NCBI GenBank assembly: GCA_021234155.1
Contig: JAJEKV010000882.1
Location: 1-64,000 of the forward strand
DNA: 64,000 bases
DNA from: Isoetes taiwanensis
Lineage: Eukaryota; Streptophyta; Lycopodiopsida; Isoetales; Isoetaceae
Reading direction: 5' to 3'
Shown one piece after another: positions 31,219 through 43,084 of this stretch. Each line of letters begins with the position of its first letter. The first letter of the stretch is position 1. A model generated the notes under the pieces. That model was not told where the DNA came from and searched no databases. It worked only from the letters and a program-made list of their open reading frames with translations. A program made the position numbers and the translations under genes.

Positions 31219-31322
31219 TATCAATATCTTCCTTTTTTAACCTTATTCCTAAATATCAATATCTTCCTTTTTAACCTTATTCCTAAATATCAATATCTTC
31301 CTTTTTTAACCTTATTCCTAAA
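31219..31322. repeat. Tandem repeat, three 34-35-bp units
   Basis: TATCAATATCTTCCTTTTTT followed by AACCTTATTCCTAAA occurs three times in a row with one T fewer in the middle copy. Confidence 0.9.
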
Positions 31323-31499
31323 CCTATATGATTTGAGTTTAACCTGAAAATGAACACCGATATAATTGAATTTAACATACTATTTAATACCAAGATGCTC
31401 GTCACACTATGTCGATAATTGGGATTTAAAAAAACACTCAAACCCTCCTCGAGAAAACCACGTAAGTGAGCCTCACTTGTGTTTTTTAATTTGACAACA

Positions 31500-32100
31500 A
31501 GCAACTTCCATCTTGTGTAGTAGATCGCGGCTTGAAATGAAGGTGTACAATTTTTATGCCCCAACACAATTAAACCGTGTGAGCGAGCGTCCATACTAAC
31601 CTCGTTTTTGAAATTTACAGCGTGCATATGGAAATCGAAAAGTCCATTCTCCTACAATCCATGCTTTTATACATTAAACAAATTCAAATTTCGAATTGTA
31701 GGGCGGGAAGCTTTGTATATTAGGATGAAGTGAAGATCGGTTAAAAGCGACCCTTGGCCCTCGAAATGAAAGTCGATCGATACAAAGCTTCAACCTACAC
31801 ATTCAAATTTTGAAATGTAGAAGCGGTGTGGCCCGCGCTTGGTATCGACAAACCAAGAACAGAGTCATGAGTTGCGGTATGCTATAATGCAAGTGGCATT
31901 TTAGAAGCGCCACATGTTGCATCGATGCGTCGACAACCAGCGAATTAAATACATATGGTGCCATGAATGTGCAATCCCCTTATTAGGAAGAATATTCCAA
32001 GCAAATCTGTAATTATGAGAGTTTGGTATCCTAGGTGGCATGGGAAAAAAGGGCGGAAATATGGCGTGGAATGGCTGATAGGAGGCCATTTAGAGACCTC
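31500..32100. repeat. Long direct repeat, copy 2
   Basis: Second copy of the 29156-29770 repeat, offset about 2.34 kb. LINE B starts at its right edge. Confidence 0.7.
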
Positions 32101-33779
32101 AAATCCGCCCTAATGATATCTTCACTTTGAGAGTGTTGATGGAGGCAAGCGGGAATCTTGTGACGAGACTTGTATTCTTTGCTTTGTAGATTTTAAAAGG
32201 CGCATATGATACCGTCCCGAGAGAGACATCTTTGTGAGAGGTTGCAAAATTGCGAGTTCCACGAGGAGTTGCGAGAATGGGGTGCACCGGCTTTATGATG
32301 GGATTTATCTTTGCCTTGCCTTATGAAGGCCGTGGTAGCTAGCACTATGGGAGTTAAGCGGGGCTGTCCGTTTGTCTCCAGCGCTTTTTGGGTTGTACAT
32401 TGATAGCTTGGAGGCGTGGATGCGGCACCATGGGGGCGGGGTGCGGTTATCGATCTCGACCTCTGTGAGCCGGTTACTATATGCGGATATGTAGCTTTGC
32501 TAGCCCCACGACCAGCGGTAGAGGCGGCATTTGGATGCCCTCGGTGGGTTACGTGGGGCAGCGGGAATGACGGTGAACTTGCACAAAACTAAGCTTCGCG
32601 ATCACATCCTCGCAACACCCTATCCAGGAGTTATATTACGGGGGCGGGGAAGTGGAGATGGTGCGGAGCTTCAAGTATCGGGAATTGATTTCACTACTAA
32701 CATGTCTTTGTGGGATGAGTGTGTGGAGAGGAGAGCGATCTGTTTGGAAGGCTTTATATGCGATTGCAAAAGCGGCGTGTTGCGGATAGATCTACGGATC
32801 GGGCGAGGAGAGCACACATTTAGGGCTTTGGTCGGGCGGTCTTTGCTATATGGGGTGGAGGTTTGGGGCCCGGCCGGTTAGCAAAATCACGTGGGATAGG
32901 TTGGAAAGGGTGCGAAAGCTTTCTTGACATATAGCTTGGGAGTGAAGGACAAATGCGTATCGGATTGGGGTTCGGCCTCTGACGATACGCTATCTGCTTG
33001 AGGCATCTTACTTGCTTCTATAAGGTGGATAGGATGGATGACCATCGCTTGCCCCCACAGGCCGTGTTGTTAACGAGGGCCCCAGTGAAGAGGGTATGTA
33101 CGAGCACCTTTGTAAGGGATGGTTTAGGAGGTGGTCTATGGATTACCACCGGATGGTGGCAGCGGTCCCGATCGCTTGAGAATGGGCAATTGGATGCGGG
33201 CTATTTGCCACCACGTGGGATGCCTCTACTCTTGCAAAGCCCAAGGCGAGCACTATCGCGCTCAGTTAATCCCGGCCTTGAGCATGGACCCCATCGGTGC
33301 TTGAAAAGCACACATCTCGGTGAAGAAGCGGAGAGCTATTGCTGCCATAAGGGCGGGTTCCCATTACCTCGAATTGAAGCAGTTTGGGGGTGAATGGCGG
33401 GCACGGGATCCCGGGGAGGAGAGGATATGTCGGTGTTGTGAGATGCGTGATAGAGGATGAGCACCATGCCCTCCGGCTGATTGCCGGGCATATGCCCATG
33501 TCCGGCGGTGCACAGCGATCTTAGATGCTCGATACACGCTACATCGATTACTTTCGCATCACCTATCACGGATTTCGGCCCGTCGGACTTGCTCTTACGG
33601 GGCATGGTATTTGAGAGCCCTCTTGTTAGGGTTTTTCCTCCCAAGTGGGGGTTTTTTCATCGGTAGTAGGGTTCTCTTTGTCTGATTACATTGTTTGTTT
33701 TGGTGTTGGGGTTTTGCTTTTTGCTGTTCTGCATGTGAGTCTCATAGGCCTCGGCCTCCGTGGACGTTAAAATAAAAAC
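32101..33779 (+). mobile_element. LINE B: 5'-truncated LINE
   Basis: It begins inside RT and ends with the same type of 3' end as LINE A: CATAGGCCTCGGCCTC, then AAAATAAAAA and a TTCC tail. Such 5' truncation is usual for LINE insertions primed from the 3' end. The reading frame is broken. Confidence 0.75.
32110..33420 (+). pseudogene. LINE B reverse transcriptase and C-terminal remnant
   Basis: Frames show FK(A)AYDTVPRE-like words (about 32190-32230), GVKRGCPF...PALFGLYIDSLEAWMRHHGG (32350-32440), LLYADM (the YxDD site region, with the Asp pair lost, about 32475-32495), AAGMTVNLHKTKL (32558-32596), LQVSGIDFTTNMSLWDEC (32670-32722) and LVGRSLLYGVEVWGPA (32833-32878). This is the RT palm and thumb plus the connecting region. 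Frameshifts and a lost active site make it non-functional. Confidence 0.7.
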
Positions 33780-34200
33780 TTCCTTCCTTCCTTCCTTCCT
33801 TCCTTCCTTCCTTCCTTCCTTCCTTCCTTCCTTCCTTCCTTCCTTCCTTCCTTCCTTCCTTCCTTCCTTCCTTCCTTCCTTCCTTCCTTCCTTCCTTCCT
33901 TCCTTCCTTCCTTCCTTCCTTCCTTCCTTCCTTCCTTCCTTCCTTCCTTCCTTCCTTCCTTCCTTCCTTCCTTCCTTCCTTCCTTCCTTCCTTCCTTCCT
34001 TCCTTCCCTTCCTTCCTTCCCTTCCTTCCTTCCTTCCTTCCTTCCTTCCTTCCCTTCCTTCCTTCCTTCCTTCCTTCCTTCCTTCCTTCCTTCCTTCCTT
34101 CTTCCTTCCTTCCTTCCTTCCTTCCTTCCTTCCTTCCTTCCTTCCTTCCTTCCTTCCTTCCTTCCTTCCTTCCTTCCTTCCTTCCTTCCTTCCTTCCTTC
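33780..34200. repeat. (TTCC)n microsatellite, 421 bp
   Basis: More than 100 TTCC units with a few interruptions (TTCCC near 34007, 34020 and 34053, TTC near 34100). It directly continues the LINE B tail, so it probably grew from that tail. Confidence 0.98.
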
Positions 34201-34690
34201 CACTAACTAATGCATCTCGCATTTGGATCTTAGTCATGACTTATCTGTTGGCCGCCTAATGTTTAGGGACTAGAATTGGCAAGAAAGCTTGAAACATATA
34301 TAATTTGGCGTGTTGCAATGAGCAGGTTCACACTTTGCTTAAAGCTGTTTCAAATTAAATTCTTATTATCAAGCAAATGCTTAGTTTTATGTAGCTTCAC
34401 ATTCATTGAGTTTAAATGGTTGGACTCAAAGAGTGCTAAAGCAAAACACGTTTGCACTATTGAAACTTCATGTCCTTAAGTTTAAATTGTTTGATTCAAA
34501 GTTGTTAGTGTTAAAATAAAGCACAAGGATATGCTGGGTTCAATCCCCATGACATGACCTAACGGTCATCTTCTTAACAAATGTTCTTTATTCCATTGAT
34601 AACTCTTCTGAATTACTTTAATAACCTGTTGACCTTTTTTGAGGCTCCACAATTGCTATATATCATTTTTTGTTGTTATGTTGTCCATCT
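34201..34690. other. Unassigned stretch with a possible SINE head
   Basis: GGGTTCAATCCCC at about 34537-34549 resembles a tRNA B box; a convincing A box was not found. Otherwise featureless. Confidence 0.3.
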
Positions 34691-34817
34691 CTAAGGCCCC
34701 GAAGGGGCAAAAAAAAATTTTGGACAACACAAACCATTACATAAAACACTTTTAAACTAAAATTCCCCTAAAACCTCCTATGGTTTGGGTGCATATTCAC
34801 ACCGGGGGAGGATGTCC
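34691..34817. repeat. Extra direct copy of the following inverted-repeat arm
   Basis: Starts CTAAGGCCCCGAAGGGGC (a stem of GGCCCC/GGGGCC type), and matches 34818-34945 at an offset of 127 bp, including TTTGGGTGCATATTCACAC. Confidence 0.75.
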
Positions 34818-34855
34818 CTAAGGCCCCGAAGGGGCCAATTTTTTTTTTTTTTTTT

Positions 34856-35253
34856 TTGAAACACAAAACATTAACATCCAACATATAAAAATTAAATCCC
34901 CCCTAAAACCCCCTGTGGTTTGGGTGCATATTCACACGGGGGGTGACGTCGGGTAGCGAGAGCCTTTTTTATACTGCCTAAAATGGTATAATACATGTTT
35001 GAAATCAACACCATTAAGTATATTGCACCAAACCTTATAGTATTTCACAAGTCTTGCTATACAGTATAAAAAAACTTGTAGAGCATACCCCACAAACGAG
35101 GATTGCTATCTATGGTCCAAATCAAAGCATAACTCATGAATATGCCCATCCAATAGCTCTCGATGCGGGAGTCACCCCGTGAATATCCACCCAAAAAGGG
35201 GTTTTAGGGGGATTTAATTTTTATCATCGTTGGATGTTAATGGTTTGTTTCAA
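34856..35253. mobile_element. Inverted-repeat element C (398 bp)
   Basis: TTGAAACACAAAACATTAAC...CCCCTAAAACCCC...TATTCACACGGGG at the left (34856-34955) recurs inverted at the right (35166-35253), giving arms of about 90-100 bp around a non-coding 210-bp core. A miniature inverted-repeat element is the simplest reading. The flanks did not show a clear target duplication. Confidence 0.65.
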
Positions 35254-35807
35254 TTAGAATCGAGAAGGCAATGACGGAAATAAAACCCGCGCTACAATTG
35301 GAGAACTCATTGCAATGATTACACTAGCGTGCAATTGCTTCTTGCCTCTATCGGAATCGGTTTAACTACGATTAAGGCTCTTGATGGCCGGATTGAACTC
35401 TGCGGTCAAGGTTTTTGCTCCATACCGGGTTTAAATACGCAAATCTATTCTAGGTCACAACTTGCAGGATTTTTCTTCCTTTGGACATGAAGAAAATTTT
35501 CGTGTATATAATGCATAATACGTATATAGAGTACCCATTTGCTTTCGAAATGGTTGCTCATTCAACTGAAAGGTTTTCATTTCTCTGTTTTCGCTTCTTT
35601 GTAGGTATGTTTCAGGCCTTTTTGAAAGGGTATTTTACTAACTCAGATCATCTGCACCAGAACAAAAGGAGGAAAGAGCAATGCTTCTTGATGACTAGAA
35701 GAAACAGAGAGGAGCCCTAAGTCTGACGGTATGGATTTAATTGGCTTAATCGGACGGTGTCGATCTTTTGCAGCATCTTGGATCTACCGGAACTGCTTCG
35801 AAACTTA

Positions 35808-36005
35808 GAGCTTAGGGTCTATCCAAACGGCCCTTCTTGATCTGACTTCGACAAAAGCCATTTTTAGCATCCGATCTCGGGAGTCTATTTTGGCAGATGC
35901 ATCTTCCATTTCGGCCTTGGCTTTACGCAACTGTATAAAGCCTTCAATGAGCAAATATGCCCCTTCATGCAGAAGATCGAACAGAATAGGGCTTTCAAAT
36001 ATTGG
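35808..36005 (-). CDS. Candidate terminal exon, unknown protein
   Basis: The minus strand has CTTGCAG| before PIFESPILFDLLHEGAYLLI, then LRKAKAEMEDASAKIDSRDR and a stop after RRAVWIDPKL. The acceptor and clean 65-codon reading favour an exon, but it lies near a fragment on the other strand (36194) and no partner exon was found. A chance open frame is possible. Confidence 0.25.
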
Positions 36006-36193
36006 CTGCAAGATTTAGTTTAGCATGTTTTGATATTAATTTGGGTTCTTACATTCTGTAAAACATTGCTTAGAACCCAAATTTGTTGCTCCACAAGGGG
36101 CTTTGAGTGATTATTCTCATATTTGTTGGAGGATGACATTGTTTCTCCAGTATTATTTCTTGATTCAGAAGTAATTTTAATGTTACACTGTAG

Positions 36194-36294
36194 GTCATCC
36201 CAGAGCTTACTAATGGCAAAAACATTATGATTGCAGCAAATGGCAACTCTTTACGAGCAATCATCATGTACCTTGATAGGCTGACATACAGGAG
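36194..36294 (+). pseudogene. Orphan exon of 2,3-bisphosphoglycerate-dependent phosphoglycerate mutase
   Basis: The exon (CTGTAG| before, |GTATAA after) reads VIPELTNGKNIMIAANGNSL then RAIIMYLDRLTYRR. It matches the conserved C-terminal stretch of cofactor-dependent phosphoglycerate mutase (IPxLxxGKxVxIAAHGNSLRxIIxYLD), an enzyme of glycolysis. The catalytic His of AAHGNSLR is Asn (AAT, 36239-36241), one base away from CAT. No neighbouring exon with the preceding domain or with the following ISLELSTGIP-type sequence could be found within 500 bp. It is likely a captured or leftover fragment. Confidence 0.75.
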
Positions 36295-36419
36295 GTATAA
36301 ATATTTTCTTAGTTGTTAGCTAAAGGCCCGAGTTTCTCAATTTATTCTTTCATATGTATGTTTATTGCTTGCTCTCGCTGCGCTGATTCAATTTACTTTT
36401 TTCTGCAGAACAGTCGGAG

Positions 36420-36680
36420 AAGGATTAGAAGGAGGCATGTGACGTCCCCTACTCGTATACGGTTCACTCACCGTATACAAACAGGAGTTCATCCCCCATA
36501 CCAGCTCCATACTGATACAAGGCCCTCCACATATCACTGCAACCTTGACGAGTTCCAGTGGGAAGAATGAAGGGGTCATTTTACCCCACACTCACCCCGC
36601 GTTTTGGTCCACTGTTGAAAAGTATAGTTTTCTTAGGTCCACATGTCCTTTATTCAGAGATTTCTACATGTAGATCTGTG
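36420..36680. other. Unassigned, with a CGTATAC dyad
   Basis: CGTATACGGTTCACTCACCG followed by TATAC at 36452-36476 forms an inverted repeat (CGTATACGGT / ACCGTATAC). No gene. Confidence 0.35.
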
Positions 36681-37085
36681 GAGGTATGGTTTTACTAACT
36701 AACGGTGTTGTTTTTAAGTGGACAAGGGCGTCCATCGTTATTTTTTAAGGAGTTGTGTTTTTTTTTTTTAGGACGTGTAGTTTTTTAAGGAGGTATGTTT
36801 TTTTTTGTAAAAAAAGCGTGGTTTTTTTCTTTTGAGGTAGTGGTGTTTTTAAGGAGGTGTAGTTTTTGGAGGTGTGGTTTATAAGTAAGTGTTTTTTTTA
36901 AGAGATTTGTGGTCTTTTTTTTTTAGGGCGTGTGGTTTTTAAGGAGGTATGTTTTTGTTAAAGGCGTGGTTTTTTTCTTTTTGAGGTGGTGATGTTTCTA
37001 AGGAGGTGCGGTTTATAAGTATTAAGGAGGTTTTTTTCCAAGGATGTATGGTTCTCTAAAGGGGGTGTGGTATTTTAAGGTTCTT
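36681..37085. repeat. Degenerate G/T-rich tandem repeat
   Basis: Irregular copies of TTTTTAAGGAGGTGTGGTTTT, shortened here as AAGGAGGTGTGGTTTT, at intervals of about 30-60 bp. Confidence 0.6.
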
Positions 37086-37333
37086 TATAGCCAATTTTGT
37101 AAGCATCATTATACAATCATTGCACTGCTTCCATCCATATATGACACCCCATAAAGTATTCATATATGTTGTCATTACATGCCATGTGTAAAAATGCAAT
37201 ATCTCATCTATTGTCCCTCTACCCCTCATGCTTATAGAGAACTAGAATGCAAAGGCATTATGAAGATCCCAAAATTGAATTGAACTGAATTTAACTTTAA
37301 CATCCATGGGGACCAACAAGTCTATCAAATCCA

Positions 37334-37524
<191 letters not shown>

Positions 37525-37579
37525 TTTTGCTTTTTTATGCCTCAAATCCATTTTTTGAGCATATGCACATGATCTCAGG

Positions 37580-40500
37580 TTCCAATCAGCTCAAACATGC
37601 CAAGGTGGCTCAAACATGCCACCAAGGTGCCTCAAACATACACAAGGTGGCTCAAACATGCCACAAAGGTGGCTCAAACATGCCACCTAGGCTCCAACAT
37701 GCCACCTAGGCTCCAACATGCCACCAGTGGCTCTAACATGCCACCTAGGCTCAAACATGCCAAAGTGGCTCAAACATGCCACGTGGGCTCCACCATGCCA
37801 CCTAGGCTCCAACATGCCAAGGCTGCTCACAACATGTCACCCTGGGCTTAAATATGCCAAGTTGGCTCAAACATGCCACCTAGGCTCCAAAGATGCCAGT
37901 AGCTCTAACATGCCACCTAGGCTCAAACACCAAAGTGGCTCAAACATGCCGTGGGCTCCAACATGCCACCTAGGGTCCAACATGCCAAGGTGGCTCAAAC
38001 ACGCCACCTAGGCTCCAACATGACAAGGTGGCTCAAACATGCCACATGGCTTCCAACATGCCACCTAGGCTCCAACATGCCAAGGTGGCTCAAACATAAT
38101 GCGTGGGCTCCAACATGCCAAGGTGGCTCTAACATGCCACCTAGGCTCAAACATGCCAAGGTGGCTCCAACATGCCACCTAGGCTCCAACATGACAAAAT
38201 GGCTCAAACATGCCACCTAGGCTCTAGCGTGCTCAAACATGCCCGCATGGGGCTCCAACATGCCACCTATGCTCCAACTTGCCAAGGTGGCTACGTGGGC
38301 TCCAACATGTCACTTAGGCTCCAACATTCCTAGGTGGCTCAAACATGCCACATAGGCTCAAACATGCCATGGGGCTCACTTGAACTCCAACATGCCAAGG
38401 TGGCTCCAACATGCCACCTAGGCTCAAACATGCCAAGGTGGCTCAAACATGCCACCTAGGCTCCCCAACATGCCACCTAGGCTCAAACATGCAGGTGGCT
38501 CAAACATGCCAAGGTGGGCTCAAACATGCCACCTAGGCTCCAACATGCCACCTAGGCTCCAACATGCCAAGGTGGCTCCAAACATGCCAAGTGGGCTCCA
38601 CCATGCCACCTAGGCTCCAACATGCCAAGGTGGCTCACAACATGCCACCTAGGCTTAAATATGCCAAGTTGGCTCAAACATGCCACCTAGGCTCCAACAT
38701 GCCAACGTGGCTCTAACATGCCAAATTGGATCCATCAAGCAAATGAGGATGGATCCTGCCTAGGCTCAAACATGCCAAGTGGTGGCTCAAACATGCCACG
38801 TGGGCTCCAACATGCCACCTAGGCTCCAACATGCCAAGGTGGCTCAAACATGCCACCTAGGCTCCAACATGACAAGGTGGCTCAAACATGCCACATGGGC
38901 TACAACATGCCACCTAGGCTCCAACATGCCAAGGTGGGCTGCCCAACATGCCACGTGGGCACCACCTAGGCTCCAACATGACAAAATGGCTCAAACATGC
39001 CACCTAGGGCTCCAACGTGCTCAAACATGCCACGCGGGCTCCAACATGCCACCTATGCTCCAACATGCCAAGGTGGCTCAAACATGCTGAGGAGGCTCCA
39101 ACATGCCACCCTAGGCTCAAACTTGCCAGGTGGCTCAAACATGCCACGTGGGCTCCAACATGCCAACTAGGCTCCAACATGCCAAGGTGGCTCAAACATG
39201 CCACCTAGGCTCCAACGTGCTCCAAACATGCCAAGGTGGCTCAAACATGCCACGTGTGAGCTCCAACATGCCACATAGGCTCCAACATGCCATGTGGGCT
39301 CCAACATGCCATGTGGGCTCCAACATGCCAAGGTGGCTCAAACATGCCACCTAGGCTCAAACATGCCAAGGTGGCTCCCACATGCCAAGGTGGCTCCAAC
39401 ATGCCAAGGTGGCTCCAACATGCCAAGGTGGCTCCAACATGCCACCTAGGCTCAAACATGCCAAGTTGGCTCCAACATGCCAAGGTGGCTCCCACATGCC
39501 AAGGTGGCTCCAACATGCCACCTAGGCTCAAACATGCCAAGGTGGCTCAAACATGCCACCTAGGCCCAACATGACAAAATGGCTCAAACATGCCACGCGG
39601 GCTCCAACATGCCACCTATGCTCCAACATGCCAAGGTGGCTCAAATATGCCACGTGGGCTCCAACATGCCACCTAGGCTCCAACATTCCTAGGTGGCTCA
39701 AACATGCCACCACCTAGGCTCAAACATGCCAGGTGGCTCCAACATGCCACCCTAGGCTCCAACATGCCACCTAGGTTTGAAACATGCGGGGTGGCTCAAA
39801 CATGCCAAGGTGGGCTCAAACATGCCACACAGGCTCCAACATGCCACCCTAGGCTCCAAACATGCCCGTGGACTACATAATGCCACGTGGGCTCCAACAT
39901 GCCAAGGTGGCTCCAACATGCCAACTAGGCTCCAACATGCTCAAACATGCCCACGGAGCTCTAGCATGCCACCTATGCTCCAACTTGCCAAGGTGGCTCA
40001 AATATGCCCGTGGGCTCCAACATGCCAAGGTGGCTCAAGCATGCCACGCAGGCTCCAACATGCCACCTAGGCTCTAACATGCCAAGATGGCTCAAACATG
40101 CCACGTGGTCTCCAATATGCCACCTAGGCTCCAACATGCCAAGGTGGCTCAAACATGCCACCTAGGCTCCAGCGTTGCTCAAACATGCCAAGGTGGCTCA
40201 AACATGCCACGTGGGCTCCAACATGCCACATAGGCTCCAACATGCCATGTGGGCTCCAACATGCCAAAAGGTGGCTCAAACATGCCACCTAAGCTCAAAC
40301 ATGCCAAGGTGGCTCCCACATGCCAAAGGTGGCTCCAACATGCCACCTAGGCTCAAACATGCCAAGGTGGCTCAAATATGCCACCTAGGCTCCAACATGA
40401 CAAAATGGCTCAAACATGCCACCTAGGCTCCAACGTGCTCAAACATGCCCGCGAGGGCTCCAACATGCCACCTATGCTCCAACTTGCCAAGGTGGCTCAA

Positions 40501-40880
40501 ATATGCCACATGGGCTCCAACATGCCACCCTAGACTCCAACATTCCTAGGTGGCTCAAACATGCCACCTAGGCTCAAAAGATGCCATGTAGGCTCACTTA
40601 GGCTCCAACATGCCAAGGTGGCTCCAACATGCCACCTAGGCTCCAACATGCCACCTAGGCTCAAACATGCCAAGGTGGCTCAAACATGCCACATGGACTC
40701 CATAATGCCACGTGGGCTCCAACATGCCAAGGAGGCTCAAACATGCCACCTAGGCTCAAACATGCCAAGGTGGCTCCAACATCTGCCGTGGGCTCTAACA
40801 TGCCATCTAGGCTCCAACATGCCAAGGTGGCTCGGGCATGCCACCTAGGCTCAAGCATGCCACCCTAGGCACCCCAAGTG
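37580..40880. repeat. Minisatellite array of 19-bp monomers (about 170 copies)
   Basis: The shared monomer frame is CATGCCAnnnnnnnGCTC with AAA or CCAA before the next CATG. Three main monomer types differ in the centre: AAGGTGG, ACCTAGG and ACGTGGG. Each centre makes its own short dyad (GCCAAGGTGGC, CCTAGG, CCCACGTGGG). Because 19 is not a multiple of three, all frames of both strands stay partly open; the histidine/methionine-rich translations are artefacts. The right edge runs into 40881-41100, a segment repeated beside another monomer tract at 45.1 kb. Confidence 0.95.
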
Positions 40881-41100
40881 GTGACATGGCATGCCAAGCA
40901 AGCAAGGGCAAGTTTTTGACTAGGCCAAAAATGAAAAGATGTCCATCTTTGGTCTTTTCATTGGGTAATATTGGCAAATTTTAGGTGACATGGCTAGATG
41001 ATGGTGACATGGATATGATGACTAGGACTCTATGCAAGAAATATGATAACCTTTGAAATTTTTGTGGAGGAGTTTGGCAAGGGATAGAATAGAGGGATCT
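40881..41100. repeat. Flank of the minisatellite, duplicated at 45126-45340
   Basis: GGTGACATGGCATGCCAAGC, ATGAAAAGATGTCCATCTTT and ACACCCTTCCCCAAATC occur in the same order at both places. The unit (monomer tract plus this flank) is therefore part of one mobile or segmentally duplicated element. Confidence 0.8.
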
Positions 41101-43080
41101 TGGAGAACTTAAATGGTGACACCCTTCCCCAAATCAAATCGAGGCCCGGGACTTTCGTAGCTTTCTCACCGAGAGGGGGAGAGGGACCCAGGAGATGGAC
41201 CTCGGAGAGAAGGTTGAGGCAACCTTTCCTATCGATGCTCCTCCGGGAGGGCAAATGCCAATTCCCCCTCAGGGAGCTCAATTTTTCCAATCCGTCCGTT
41301 GAAGCCATCACTCAAGTAACACCTTGGAAGCGAGGCTCAAAAAAATCAAGATCCGTCCGGGAGAACTTATCAAACCACGAAGCGTCTTTGCGTGTTGACC
41401 GCATAGAAAAACCAAGTATTTTGTCTTTTTGGGCCATACAAAGGCTCTGGAATGGAATTCGACTTAGCCATGTCGTCGAATGGCGAAATTACCTAGGGAC
41501 CAAGTTACATGGTCATTTTGGCAGCGAAAGAAATCACGAACCCTCTACATAGCAGTATTCTACAGCCACCTCCTAGGCCAATTGACTCTGAGCGTGTTGG
41601 ACATGAGCTACTTTGGTGCTTCTTGGAGAAGGAGTGGTCTACGCCTACAAACTTGATCCCGAGGGTAAAGTCGACATTTTGAGTCCATTGGCGAGTCAGT
41701 TCAGTTTTGGGTGGGAGAGTTGCGTCAGTGGCGGGGGCCTTGAGAAGGACCTTTGGGGGAGGCTGGGGAGGTTTTAAGGGTCCATCTTCGGCATCAACAC
41801 CCTCCCTCTCGTGATGACATTGTGCAAGATCACGGTCCGAATCGACTAGGATACCGCCCTCGAAATGTAAACCATTATTATTGTTGCTACGTTATTGAAA
41901 GGTTTGTGTTATGGAGAATTCGAGTTTTAGTCGGTTGCACTTGGGACATGGTGAAGGCTGCGGTTGAAAATGTGAAGCAATAGGGCGAGGGGAATGGGAT
42001 TTGGATTTATCTTCCAGCGGGTGGCAATTAGAAGTCAAAATAGCACCTTTTTGCAATATAGGCAAAATTGTTTGGGATCATTAGGGATGGCCAATAGATC
42101 CAAACTCTCGTTATTGAAGGTTGCCATGGCTCTTCAAGTGTGTGTTTAGCAAAGGTGCACCTAGTATCAAGAAAAAACGGCCACATTTTGGCCTCTCAAA
42201 CGTAAACCCTACAATAACCCTAGCAACACCACGGTATTTACGTTTCAAGGCCAAAACGTGAATTTTTTTTTGGATAGCTAGGTACACCTTTGCTAAACAC
42301 ACATGCGGAGCCATTGCAACTGAAATAACAGAGTTTGGATCTATTGGCCATCCCAAATGATCCCAAACAAATTTGCTACTGCAAAAGGCGCTCTTGACTT
42401 CTAATTGCCACACTGGGAGGAGGATAACTCCAAACCCCATTCCATCAGTTCCTATTGCTTCATGTTTTCAATTGCAGCTTCTCAACCATGTTCCAAGTGC
42501 AACCGGCTCAAAACTTCGACCCCCATAACGTAAACTCTTTAATAACCTAGCAACATGCGGGGTTTCACGGAGGCTATATCCTAGTCGATTCACCAAAATC
42601 TTGTAACAATGTCATCACATTAGAGGGAGGGTGTTGGACGCCGAAGATGGACCTTTAAAACCCTTCCGCGGTTTGCCCCAAAGGTCCTCTCCCAAAGAAC
42701 CCCGGCCCCGACGCAGCAATTTTCCCACTCAGAATCGCTGGAACGGACCGCCAATGGATTCAAAACGTTGACATTACCACGGAGACCAAGTTTAGGTGGG
42801 GCGAGAAGACTACCCCTTTCCAAGAAGCACCAAAGTAGCTCATGTCCAACATGTTAATTAGTCAATTGGTCTAAGAGGTGGGCTGCGGAATATTGCCATG
42901 TAGAGGGTTAGGGTTTTTTACGTTGCAAAAAATCACCGTAACTTGGTCTCTAGGGTAATTTTTGCCGATTCACGATGGCATGGCGGTCGAATCTCCATTA
43001 GGGCTTGTACCCTTTGAACAACAAAACGCCTCTACCAAAAATTCCAAAGGTTATCATATTTCTTGCATGAAGTCCCATCA
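41031..43080. repeat. Long inverted repeat (foldback), about 2 kb
   Basis: Left-arm words recur as reverse complements in the right arm in mirrored order: GGACATGAGCTACTTTGGTG (41609-41628) against CACCAAAGTAGCTCATGTCC (about 42829-42848); GGATCTATTGGCCATCCC; GTGTGTTTAGCAAAGGTG against CACCTTTGCTAAACACAC (about 42285-42303); TCCTAGGCCAATTGACT. The loop is about 42207-42236. The outer part is interrupted (41110-41390 has no right-arm partner). Inverted minisatellite monomers follow at the right edge, so the minisatellite is part of the arms. Transcription through it would give a long hairpin RNA. Confidence 0.85.
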
Positions 43081-43084
43081 TCAT

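Noticed and set aside
33742-34237. Open frames of 148-156 codons made of EGRK or FLPS repeats
   Set aside because: They are translations of the TTCC microsatellite; a tetranucleotide repeat without a stop is open in all frames.
34500-34580. tRNA gene
   Set aside because: Only a B-box-like word is present; no acceptor stem or A box could be formed. The same holds for 50224.
36070-36267. Minus-strand frame MMIARKELPFAAI...
   Set aside because: It is the antisense of the phosphoglycerate-mutase exon, whose plus-strand reading and splice sites fit far better.
37597-40868. Many His/Met-rich open frames (NMPPRLQHAKVAQTC type)
   Set aside because: They are products of the 19-bp monomer in all frames of both strands, with no start, promoter or fixed frame.
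37580-40880. CRISPR-like array
   Set aside because: Monomers are 19 bp, contiguous and without unique spacers; no cas genes; the window is eukaryotic.
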